Of a stretch of 13,070 nucleotides of DNA, positions 7,236 to 13,070 are shown piece by piece. Source of the DNA: Chloroflexota bacterium (GTDB lineage Bacteria > Cyanobacteriota > Vampirovibrionia > Obscuribacterales > Obscuribacteraceae); assembly GCA_005240105.1 (NCBI GenBank), contig SBAT01000366.1, positions 1 through 13,070 on the forward strand, read 5' to 3'. A program made the translations under genes and the position numbers. Each line of letters begins with the position of its first letter. Positions within the stretch are counted from its first letter, which is position 1. The notes beneath the pieces were generated by a model. That model did not search any database. It was not told the origin of the DNA and was given only the letters and a program-made list of their open reading frames with translations.

Positions 7236-7940
7236 ATGACAAGTTCATACGCATTCATCAATACAACTCCAGAAGTGGAATCCACCTGGACGGTCATCAA
7301 ACAATCAATCAGCAGCCCAGTAGACAGATTGGAAAACCTTGTAGCCCTTCTGCGCGGCAACTTCGGGCAACTCGAATTGAAAACTCTCTCCGCTCAGTTG
7401 TGCTTCGTCACCCTACGCGACTTGAGAGATTTGAAAGCGCAGTCCACATCATACACTGAGCCGACAAATAAGCGCGTTGAATTCGACAAGAAAGTAAACG
7501 AGCTCTTCGATCTGATTGATCTAGAAGTTGGTTATTGCGACAAGCAAATTCAGTTCTCAGCCAGAGAAATGGATCTGCCCACAGACAATCAATACAACCG
7601 CTGGCGCTTATCACGCGTGCAACTGTTTGCTACCCAAGCTCTGGCATATTCAAAAGAGTGGTCAACCAAACAAAGCCAACTCTACAAAAAGAGACTTCTT
7701 GCACTGCAGACAATAACTGACGTATTGGTCCGCTTCGACAACGCCCAAAAGACTTTCCTCAAGTCGTTGGAAGAAGAAACCAATCCAGTAAAAACGCAGA
7801 AGAAGACTCTCACGAAAAAGCCCGCCACTTGCAAGACCACCACTTGCAAGAAAAGTGGCTGTCCCCCGATGGAACACCGCAACGCCCCTTATCCGCCCGA
7901 CTTGTTCAAAGGACAGTCAACACCGTTAAAACCGGATTAG
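7236..7940 (+). CDS. Unknown helical protein with Lys/Cys tail, last gene of the DyP cassette
   Basis: 234 residues, not recognised. Residues about 10-180 look almost wholly alpha-helical (many Leu, Lys, Glu and Gln, few Gly or Pro), suggesting a helical bundle. The tail (185-234) is basic and Pro-rich and carries three evenly spaced cysteines, C199-x4-C204-x4-C209, in a KTTTCKKSGCPP context. This resembles in style the Lys/Cys tail of the coiled-coil protein at 3146-3730. AGAAGGAG precedes ATG 7236, 14 bases after the previous stop. Element C starts six bases after its stop, marking the end of the cassette. Confidence 0.75.
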   Translation: MTSSYAFINTTPEVESTWTVIKQSISSPVDRLENLVALLRGNFGQLELKTLSAQLCFVTLRDLRDLKAQSTSYTEPTNKRVEFDKKVNELFDLIDLEVGYCDKQIQFSAREMDLPTDNQYNRWRLSRVQLFATQALAYSKEWSTKQSQLYKKRLLALQTITDVLVRFDNAQKTFLKSLEEETNPVKTQKKTLTKKPATCKTTTCKKSGCPPMEHRNAPYPPDLFKGQSTPLKPD

Positions 7941-7946
7941 ACATAC

Positions 7947-8062
7947 CTTTGTCATTCCGAGCAACGCGAGGAATCTGCCGTATGTATGCGAAGCCCGCGT
8001 TGATCAACACGAGCATCATTTCGTTGCGGCAGATTCCTCGGCTAAAGCGTCGGAATGACAAG
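7947..8062. repeat. Palindromic intergenic element C
   Basis: Inverted repeat of about 116 bp and close in sequence to copy B. The left arm has TTTGTCATTCCGAG then CGAGGAATCTGCCG; the right arm has CGGCAGATTCCTCG (from 8027) then CGGAATGACA. The within-arm loops differ from B: CAACG on the left and GCTAAAGCG on the right, the latter being B's left-arm loop in reverse orientation. TTGATCAA is at 8000-8007. It fills the gap between the DyP cassette and the PIN gene and ends 23 bases before ATG 8086. Confidence 0.93.
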
Positions 8063-8085
8063 GGATCACAAAGGAGGTAACACCT

Positions 8086-8628
8086 ATGTTAGCCCCAGGC
8101 AGCACCGCGTTTGTTGACACAAACGTGTTAGTCGAAGCACTGCTAGTCAAAACCATGTCTGCACTGGCCGTCATGGACCTGGCATCGAGACAACAACTCG
8201 TACTCGCCACCTGCGAAATCGTCAGGCACGAGTTCGACAAGGAAATCCTAAAGCGTGCTTCGCGTGACGGCGAGAGTTTGGATGACTTATTGTCAGCCCG
8301 ACAAGAACTAATCACTCGAATCGGTTTACAAATTCACCCGAACGCTCCCGACGAAAAAGTATTGGCTGCCTGGCGCTTGCTGTTACCAACAGTCCGCCAC
8401 GCCGCCGACATTCCAGTAATTGCCTCTGCCATCGAAGTACAACCAAACCTGATTTTGTCAGGCAACAGGAAACACTTCAACAACAGAGCGGCAGCAAAAA
8501 TTGGTATTCCCATTTTCTCTTGCGGTGAATTGCTGGATCGAATGACACCGAAAGGTATCTATTTGTCCCAAGCACAGACACAGCATCTGATATCCCCTGC
8601 TACGAAACTCTCCGGAGAAAACCTGTAA
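8086..8628 (+). CDS. PIN-domain protein (putative ribonuclease)
   Basis: 180 residues. The PIN fold (VapC-type Mg-dependent RNases) is shown by the strand FVDTNVLVE with D11, the helix EIVRHEF with E44 and E49, HAADIPVIASA with D108, and the strand-turn LILSGNRKHF. The last site, often Asp, is Asn127 here, a substitution also known in many PIN proteins, so catalysis is possible. The tail after about 150 is longer than in a minimal VapC. No VapB-like antitoxin is adjacent: upstream is only element C, and downstream is a DJ-1-family gene with which it shares one base (TAATG, 8626-8630), so the two are translationally coupled. A strong AAAGGAGGT site precedes the ATG. It could be an orphan toxin-like or a housekeeping RNase. 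Confidence 0.8.
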   Translation: MLAPGSTAFVDTNVLVEALLVKTMSALAVMDLASRQQLVLATCEIVRHEFDKEILKRASRDGESLDDLLSARQELITRIGLQIHPNAPDEKVLAAWRLLLPTVRHAADIPVIASAIEVQPNLILSGNRKHFNNRAAAKIGIPIFSCGELLDRMTPKGIYLSQAQTQHLISPATKLSGENL

Positions 8629-9380
8629 TGAGTATAAAACAAATCCTAATCGCAGCACCCAGTACATCCACCATCCGTCGAGTCGACGGAAGCGTCCACC
8701 AGACCGGCATATACCTGAGTGAATTTGGTTACTTGTTTGAAGCAGCACGGTTTGCCTTAAGAGGCGACATGTCTGCAATAACAGTAGCCTCTCACGCTGG
8801 CGGCAACATCACGATTGATCCGATAAGTGACAACCTAGCCGCTGCGGGAGATCCTGATGCCCAATTGCTCCTGCCCGTAGAGTCGCTGATTAGATCCGCA
8901 CTCCACGAAACGGTTCAATTCAAGCACGTCGATCCGGATCAGGTAGAAGCCATTCTTCTACCTGGCGGACACGCTGCGGTCAACGAATCTTTCAACGGCT
9001 GCCCTAAACTGGCGGCCATTGTCAGCCGCGTCTACGCGCGGGGTGGAGTGGTAGCCGCCGTATGCCACGGACCGGCAGGTCTTCTGCTAGCGAAGAAGCG
9101 CGACGGCAGCCCCCTGGTCAACGGACTTCAAGTCACAGGATTTTCTCGTGATGAAGAGACGTATGTAAAACTCCTGGACCCAGTACACAACGAAATGGGC
9201 GGACAGTTGGAAGACTGGCTCGTCGGCTTGGGGGCAAAATTCTCCAAATCGCCGAAAGGCAATTTCAAGCCTCATGTTGTAGTTGATAAGAATCGCCAAT
9301 TATTCACTGGACAGAACCCTCAGTCAGCAGCAGCACTAGGAAAGCAAGTCGCTTTCGAGCTGCGCCAGCGTCTGCGCTAA
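8628..9380 (+). CDS. DJ-1/PfpI superfamily protein (Hsp31-like, class I glutamine amidotransferase fold)
   Basis: 250 residues. The nucleophile elbow is AVCHGPAGLL with Cys146 and His147; the strand before it ends in LLPGGHAAVNE (G113, G114, H115), and Glu32 in TGIYLSEF is the expected acid that tunes the cysteine. The ending LFTGQNPQSA is typical of the Hsp31/glyoxalase III branch. Members act as methylglyoxal-removing enzymes, deglycases (debated) or chaperones; which applies here cannot be decided. No signal peptide, so cytosolic. The ATG overlaps the stop of the PIN gene by one base and has no strong site of its own, so translation probably depends on the upstream gene. The degenerate element D follows 14 bases after the stop. 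Confidence 0.9.
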   Translation: MSIKQILIAAPSTSTIRRVDGSVHQTGIYLSEFGYLFEAARFALRGDMSAITVASHAGGNITIDPISDNLAAAGDPDAQLLLPVESLIRSALHETVQFKHVDPDQVEAILLPGGHAAVNESFNGCPKLAAIVSRVYARGGVVAAVCHGPAGLLLAKKRDGSPLVNGLQVTGFSRDEETYVKLLDPVHNEMGGQLEDWLVGLGAKFSKSPKGNFKPHVVVDKNRQLFTGQNPQSAAALGKQVAFELRQRLR

Positions 9381-9394
9381 ACAAAACCCTGGAG

Positions 9395-9465
9395 TGTCAC
9401 TCTGAGAGAAGCGAAGAGTCCAGGCTGTAAAGGCGTGAGATTCTCCGCCTCTGGCTCAGAATGAC
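9395..9465. repeat. Short degenerate palindromic element D
   Basis: About 71 bp. GTCACTCTGAG near the left end pairs with CTCAGAATGAC at the right end, and the inner GAGTCCAGGC/TGAGATTCTCCGCC parts recall the arms of A-C, but the central TTGATCAA region is missing. It appears to be a shortened, diverged relative of the same family. It sits between the DJ-1-family gene and the thioredoxin-like gene, ending about 32 bases before ATG 9498. Confidence 0.6.
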
Positions 9466-9497
9466 GTTCCACGGTTGCACACCAGAAGGAGAAAACG

Positions 9498-9914
9498 ATG
9501 AAACCAATTAATCTAAACCTGGACAATTTCGACGCGGTGGTGCTTCCAGCACCACTTGCTGTCGTGACATTTTGGTCCGATTGGTGCGGACCCTGCAATG
9601 ACTTCTCGCCCAAGTTGAGGTCCTTAGCCAAAGAATTGGATACGCAAGCCGTAGTGGCAAGAGTCAATGTTGATGACTATCCCGAGTTGTCCAAACGATT
9701 CAAAGTCAATGGTATTCCGCATACCTTCATCTTCAAAGGCGGAGAGCAAATCGATCAATGTCTCGGCGATGTACCATATGACTATTTGAAAGCGCGAGTC
9801 GAGTCGGCTCTACCTAAGGCAACCACCAACTCGTCCACTGCTTCAGACAAACAACCAAAGCGAAATAGTTTGCTGGACAAACTTGGAAGCTGGTGGAAGC
9901 GACTGTTTACCTAG
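9498..9914 (+). CDS. Thioredoxin-like protein with basic C-terminal extension
   Basis: 138 residues. A thioredoxin domain (about 1-112) carries the active site W29-C30-G-P-C33 in strand-helix context VVTFWSDWCGPC and the cis-proline loop GIPHTF (P74), so it should act as a dithiol-disulfide oxidoreductase in the cytosol; no signal peptide is present. An extra Cys88 lies away from the active site. Residues about 115-138 add a Ser/Thr linker and a basic amphipathic end (LLDKLGSWWKRLF) absent from standard thioredoxins of about 105-110 residues; it may touch membrane or a partner. AGAAGGAG precedes ATG 9498. It is a single-gene unit between element D and an intrinsic terminator. Confidence 0.9.
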   Translation: MKPINLNLDNFDAVVLPAPLAVVTFWSDWCGPCNDFSPKLRSLAKELDTQAVVARVNVDDYPELSKRFKVNGIPHTFIFKGGEQIDQCLGDVPYDYLKARVESALPKATTNSSTASDKQPKRNSLLDKLGSWWKRLFT

Positions 9915-9935
9915 TCCCACCTTTACTGACAATCG

Positions 9936-9980
9936 AGATCTTGAGTCATCGCGCTATCCGACGACTCAAGATCTTTTTTT
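9936..9980 (+). terminator. Intrinsic terminator of the thioredoxin-like gene
   Basis: AGATCTTGAGTC (9936-9947) pairs perfectly with GACTCAAGATCT (9963-9974); past one A-C mismatch three more pairs extend the stem towards the loop. The 3' arm runs straight into a T tract (to 9980), the classic Rho-independent form, 21 bases after the stop codon. Confidence 0.92.
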
Positions 9981-10019
9981 CGTTCACCTCTACTACAATC
10001 ACTAGGAGATGGTTATTCT

Positions 10020-10243
10020 TTTTGTCATTCCGAGCGGCAGCCGAGGAATCTTCCAATAGGTAAACACTGTTCGTAGCTGGAACGATCAACATGTTCCCAT
10101 GCAACGACGTATCCAACACGTTAAGAACAAAGCTCCGTTTTTAACTCATTGGATTAGTCGGGGATCGGTTACTCGACTTATCCCGCACAACTTGAACTTC
10201 GGAAACATGCGGAAGATTCCTCGCTCCCGCTCGGAATGACAAA
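10020..10243. repeat. Palindromic intergenic element E, enlarged centre
   Basis: Arms match the B/C family: TTTGTCATTCCGAGC then CCGAGGAATCTTCC on the left (to about 10056), GGAAGATTCCTCG (from 10210) then CTCGGAATGACAAA on the right. The centre is about 110 bases longer than in B and C. Its first part still shows CGATCAAC (10083-10090), the counterpart of TTGATCAA; the rest has no match in the other copies and no ORF of note. It lies between the convergent thioredoxin-like and PNP genes, 15 bases from the PNP stop. With the terminator it accounts for almost the whole 344-base gene-free stretch 9915-10258. Confidence 0.88.
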
Positions 10244-10258
10244 GGTGGGGTTTCAGAA

Positions 10259-11077
10259 CTAAGCCGTAATTACCGTTCTCAACAGCAATTCAAGTCGCTC
10301 CGATGCTTCCTTGGCGGCACGCAGTACTTCTTCGTGCCCTTCAAGGACAACGTCGTCAGTCCAGACGTTGGTGATTACAGAGACTGCAGCGGCTTCGGTC
10401 TTGGTGCCGTTGACGGCCTGCAACTCCGGCACCGTCGACATGCCGACAGCGTCCGAATTCAATTTGCGGAGCATCTTAATTTCAGCGATTGTCTCGTAGG
10501 TAGGGCCGAGCAAGCCTGCATAGATGCCCTTGCGCATCGGACGGAATTTGCCGTTTTTAGAGGCAAGCTCTTCGCCAATTTGGTGCAGCTTGATGGCAAT
10601 TGCTGATTTGCATTCATGTGCAGGCTCAGAAATGGCCGGCATCAGTCCTGTTTCGGTCAGCCTTGGATTTAAGTGATCACGATAGGCGGTGATATGCATC
10701 AAGTCCCCAACACGGAAGTCTGTGTTTATTCCACCGGCGGCATTGGTCAAGATAAGTGTCGGCACGCCCCATTCGATCATGGCGCGAGTGGGAAGAGTTA
10801 CTGTTTCCCAGTCGTGTCCTTCATAGAGGTGGAAACGTCCTCGCATTACGGCAACCACCTTGCCATTGATTTTGCCGATGGTTATCGAGCCACTGTGTCC
10901 CACCACTGACGGCGAGATACCGAATACGTCCTGGAAGGGATACGACTTTTGCTCGTCCATATCCTCCAGCACATTGACGCCGGAGCCAAGCACAACTGCT
11001 ACGGCCGGTGTCGTAAGAGATGCATTGCGCAAGTAAGCTACCACTTCGGCAACAGACTTAGGTTTGTGCGCGGTCAT
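10259..11077 (-). CDS. punA: Purine nucleoside phosphorylase, trimeric (PNP/MTAP) type
   Basis: 272 residues. It splits purine nucleosides with phosphate into free base and (deoxy)ribose 1-phosphate. Family signatures in order: LGSG (30-33) and GRFHLYEGH (80-88) for phosphate and ribose, PTLILTNAAGGIN (106-118), GPTYETIAEI (191-200) with Y194 and E195 for the base, VGMSTVPE (211-218) and ITN (235-237). After LMHIT (126-130), where the usual DHINLxGxNPLxGPN segment should come, it has only AYRDHLNPRL and a short unlike stretch, so a loop that shapes the subunit contact is altered. AAAGGAG precedes the ATG. It is the last gene of a minus-strand operon with deoB and a PNP-like half protein, 17 bases after the latter. 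Substrate class (PNP versus methylthioadenosine) is not decided, but deoB linkage favours PNP. Confidence 0.9.
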   Translation of the reverse strand: MTAHKPKSVAEVVAYLRNASLTTPAVAVVLGSGVNVLEDMDEQKSYPFQDVFGISPSVVGHSGSITIGKINGKVVAVMRGRFHLYEGHDWETVTLPTRAMIEWGVPTLILTNAAGGINTDFRVGDLMHITAYRDHLNPRLTETGLMPAISEPAHECKSAIAIKLHQIGEELASKNGKFRPMRKGIYAGLLGPTYETIAEIKMLRKLNSDAVGMSTVPELQAVNGTKTEAAAVSVITNVWTDDVVLEGHEEVLRAAKEASERLELLLRTVITA

Positions 11078-11094
11078 AGATTCTCCTTTTCAGC

Positions 11095-11571
11095 CTAGCG
11101 GGCAACTAATTTCGACACAATTGCTTCGGCATTGACACCATCCGGTATCACAAGACCAACTACACGCTTGTGAGCGTGCGCAGCGATGATCATTGCCGGT
11201 ACAAGGTTGTAGCAGCAGAAATCACAGCCGAAACCGCGAAGCAATTCAAGGTCCTTTGCCGATGGCACATAGCCCGGTTTCAAGCCGGCAGCAATGCCCA
11301 CGGAAAGTCCGTTGGCGCTGTCGGTCATATAGACATCTTTTACGACAGGGAAGCGATCGCCACACGGGTCATTCGGCCCGACTAGTGGATTTGTGCCTGT
11401 CAGGTTGATGTGATCACTGACGATAAATGGCTCAGCTTTTTTGAAACCAGTGCCTTTATCGACAATTACAAATGTCTTGTCCTCGCTATTGCGTATGAGT
11501 GCAGTGACGTCATCGCCAAACTTGTCGAATTGTTTGGAACCAGGAACAGTTCCAGTGAAATCAATGATCAA
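11095..11571 (-). CDS. Short, degenerate PNP-like protein (probable pseudoenzyme)
   Basis: 158 residues from a TTG start at 11571, chosen because AGGAGG, overlapping the deoB stop, lies just upstream. Residues 51-80 carry VSDHINLTGTNPLVGPND then GDRFP and DVY, a segment diagnostic of purine nucleoside phosphorylases. Residues about 96-142 can be aligned to the following PNP part (G-PSYETPAEIRML-LGAD-VGMSTVPE-VIVA), here as PSAKDLELLRGFGCDF and YNLVPAMIIAA. The base-binding Tyr/Phe-Glu pair, the GMS motif and the final T-N are lost, as is the phosphate-binding N-terminal half. It is therefore a truncated paralogue without the catalytic set. It lies between deoB and the PNP at 8- and 17-base gaps with intact frame and ribosome binding sites, so it is probably expressed; a structural or regulatory role is inferred. 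Confidence 0.75.
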   Translation of the reverse strand: MIIDFTGTVPGSKQFDKFGDDVTALIRNSEDKTFVIVDKGTGFKKAEPFIVSDHINLTGTNPLVGPNDPCGDRFPVVKDVYMTDSANGLSVGIAAGLKPGYVPSAKDLELLRGFGCDFCCYNLVPAMIIAAHAHKRVVGLVIPDGVNAEAIVSKLVAR

Positions 11572-11579
11572 TTGTCCTC

Positions 11580-12839
11580 CTAACTGTTTTTTGCGGTCGC
11601 CAATTCCGGAACAAACGATTTACCTAAGCCTGCCCACTTGAGTCCATACCAAGAAGCTAGACTGGCGGCAACATCAAAGAAACCATCACGAATGCCAATT
11701 TCTTTCTTGTCTTTGCTCAAGCTTTCCAGACTCGGCGAATAAGCAACCAATGGCACAAACTCACGAGTATGATCAGTGCCAACTGCCGTCGGGTCATTGC
11801 CGTGATCTGATGTAATCAGCAAGAGATCATTTGGTTGCATAGCCGCAATGATCTTGCCCAGCCACTGATCAATTTCAACAAGTGCTTCAGCATAGCCTTT
11901 GACGTTTCTTCTATGTCCATAGACCATATCCGTGTCGACTAAGTTCGTAAAGATGAGCGATACGGCATCAGGCGCATTACCAACGATAGCTAAAGGCTTC
12001 AAGTCAACGGTGCCTTTGATAGCATCAAGCGTCAGCTCCAGTCCTTCTTTGTTGCTGCCCGTATGTTTTGCATGCGTCAGCCCGTGCTTGACGAAAATAT
12101 CTTCAATTTTGCCGACGCCAAAGACTCCGTGACCAGCCGCCTGCAATTGATCAAGCAACGTCTTACCCGGCGGTGGCACCGAATAGTCGCGGCGATCGCC
12201 GCCAAGACGCTCGTACTTGCCGGGTTCGCCGGCAAACGGTCTGGCGATTACGCGACCGACTCTGTGCTCATTCTGCAAGATTTCTCTAGCAATTTCGCAC
12301 CAGCGGTAAAGCGTCGATAGAGGAGTCGTTTCAATGTGAGTAGCAATTTGGAAAACGCTGTCACCACTTGTATAGACAATTGGGAAACCAGTGCGCTGAT
12401 GTTCTTCACCCAGCTCGACCAGAACATCTGTTCCAGATGCAGGCTTGTTGCATAAAATTCCCTTGCAACCTGTTTCAGCTATGAACTTATCAATGACGTC
12501 TTGCGGAAAACCTTCCGGATAGAGAGGAAAAGCAGTCTTACTAACAAGACCCATCAATTCCCAGTGTCCTGTTTGCGTGTCCTTGCCGTTGGAGACTTCT
12601 TGTAATTTTCCGCAAAGTCCGGCCGGGTTAGCAACCTTTTCCACACCATCGATGTCCGAGATGCAGCCCAAACCCAAACGTGCCAAATTAGGCAGCTTCA
12701 ATCCACCGACAGCTTTGGCTGTGTTGGCCAGCGAGTGCACAGTCGGCGCATCGCCAAACTCGCGCACATCGGGAGCAGCACCGATGCCACAGCCATCAAT
12801 GATGACTATGATTGCTCGACGAGTGTCAGAGTTGGACAT
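11580..12839 (-). CDS. deoB: Phosphopentomutase
   Basis: 419 residues. It interconverts (deoxy)ribose 1-phosphate and 5-phosphate, feeding the sugar released by PNP into central metabolism. Alkaline-phosphatase-superfamily residues are all visible: D15 in VIIDGCGIG, the phosphorylated Thr88 in GKDTQTGHWE, D160 and H168 in GDSVFQIATH, D304 and H309 in DTDMVYGHRRN, D345-H346 in TSDHGND, and H357 in DHTRE. These bind two metal ions (Mn in characterised members). The length is slightly above the usual 390-410. Start: GAGGAG precedes ATG 12839. It leads the operon deoB, PNP-like protein, PNP; its stop codon overlaps the next ribosome binding site. Confidence 0.96.
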   Translation of the reverse strand: MSNSDTRRAIIVIIDGCGIGAAPDVREFGDAPTVHSLANTAKAVGGLKLPNLARLGLGCISDIDGVEKVANPAGLCGKLQEVSNGKDTQTGHWELMGLVSKTAFPLYPEGFPQDVIDKFIAETGCKGILCNKPASGTDVLVELGEEHQRTGFPIVYTSGDSVFQIATHIETTPLSTLYRWCEIAREILQNEHRVGRVIARPFAGEPGKYERLGGDRRDYSVPPPGKTLLDQLQAAGHGVFGVGKIEDIFVKHGLTHAKHTGSNKEGLELTLDAIKGTVDLKPLAIVGNAPDAVSLIFTNLVDTDMVYGHRRNVKGYAEALVEIDQWLGKIIAAMQPNDLLLITSDHGNDPTAVGTDHTREFVPLVAYSPSLESLSKDKKEIGIRDGFFDVAASLASWYGLKWAGLGKSFVPELATAKNS

Positions 12840-12881
12840 GGCAGCTCCTCAATTCAATGTGTTTATTAGCATTAGGATATC

Positions 12882-12909
12882 TAGATAAGTACATTTACCG
12901 CTAGTTCAA
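12882..12909 (-). promoter_or_regulatory. Possible promoter of the deoB operon
   Basis: On the minus strand TTGAAC (12904-12909) is followed after 16 bases by TATCTA (12882-12887), about 45 bases before the deoB ATG. The -35 is good, the -10 poor, so this is only a suggestion. Confidence 0.25.
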
Positions 12910-12933
12910 ATTGTTTATTCTGTTTCACTATCT

Positions 12934-13011
12934 GTGGGCATCATCCCACTCAAAGCGGTTGCCAACTGGTACCGTGAACCGCGCCAGCAGTATTTTCAAA
13001 TATATATTGAA
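12934..13011. promoter_or_regulatory. Cluster of inverted repeats between deoB and the right-edge gene
   Basis: Three inverted repeats occur in the divergent spacer: GTGGG/CCCAC (12934-12949), GCGGTT/AACCGC (12955-12982, with a GGTACC palindrome inside) and TTCAA/TTGAA around an AT-only centre (12995-13011). Any of them could be an operator or a leader hairpin of the plus-strand gene. No known box is recognised and they may be chance. Confidence 0.25.
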
Positions 13012-13034
13012 GTTGCTTTCTAACTTCTGCCAGT

Positions 13035-13070
13035 ATGGGAGTGACTTTTGATCAATTCAATCTGTCAGGA
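13035..13070 (+). CDS. Possible start of a plus-strand gene (N terminus only), perhaps a DEAD-box RNA helicase
   Basis: ATG at 13035 or the in-frame GTG at 13041 opens a frame that runs to the window edge, reading MGVTFDQFNLSG. The pattern T-F-x-x-F-x-L-S is how many RhlE-type DEAD-box helicases begin, just ahead of their Q motif. Only 12 codons are seen and no clear ribosome binding site is present, so both gene and identity are tentative. Confidence 0.3.
   Translation, partial: MGVTFDQFNLSG

Noticed and set aside
8086..8628. Classical VapBC toxin-antitoxin pair
   Set aside because: No small DNA-binding antitoxin gene adjoins the PIN gene on either side.
3780..10243. Palindromic elements as a CRISPR array or autonomous transposon
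   Set aside because: Spacing is irregular with genes between the copies, there are no regular spacers, no cas genes and no transposase in the window.
12840..13034. Purine riboswitch in the deoB leader
   Set aside because: The leader from the suggested promoter to the ATG is only about 40 bases and lacks the three-way junction sequence of known purine riboswitches.

Overview
The window reads as chromosomal DNA of a bacterium of moderate GC content. Most genes have clear Shine-Dalgarno sites, start mainly at ATG with some TTG, and there is no trace of phage structure, transposase, rRNA, tRNA or CRISPR. The gene mix (class V DyP-type peroxidase, DUF3343-like protein, trimeric-type purine nucleoside phosphorylase with DeoB, many lineage-specific small proteins, abundant palindromic intergenic repeats) would fit an environmental lineage such as non-photosynthetic Cyanobacteria-related bacteria (Melainabacteria/Obscuribacterales). 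That placement is a tentative impression and no single marker proves it.

Left part (1-3730): the tail of a repeat-built protein with Cys every 16 residues, a secreted EF-hand protein, a small S24/S26-like protein, a minus-strand zinc-ribbon protein divergent from a DUF3343-like protein, a NUDIX hydrolase with an N-terminal zinc ribbon and a C-terminal membrane segment, and a membrane-anchored coiled-coil protein with a Lys/Cys-rich tail.

Middle (3780-10243): five palindromic elements of one family (four full-size, one short and degenerate) punctuate the sequence. Four lie directly in front of the ribosome binding site of a plus-strand gene or operon. Elements B and C bracket a tight five-gene cassette (two unknown proteins, a DyP peroxidase, two more unknown proteins). 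C and D bracket a translationally coupled PIN-domain/DJ-1-family pair. D and E bracket a thioredoxin-like protein that ends in a strong intrinsic terminator. Peroxidase, DJ-1/Hsp31-like protein and thioredoxin suggest a redox or electrophile stress neighbourhood (inference).

Right part (10259-12839, minus strand): a nucleoside-salvage operon in the order deoB, a short degenerate PNP-like protein, then a PNP. The PNP lacks a recognisable DHINLxGxNPLxGPN loop segment while the short neighbour keeps exactly that segment but has lost the catalytic parts. This complementarity is the most intriguing observation here. At the right edge a divergent plus-strand gene may begin, perhaps a DEAD-box helicase, but only 12 codons are visible.
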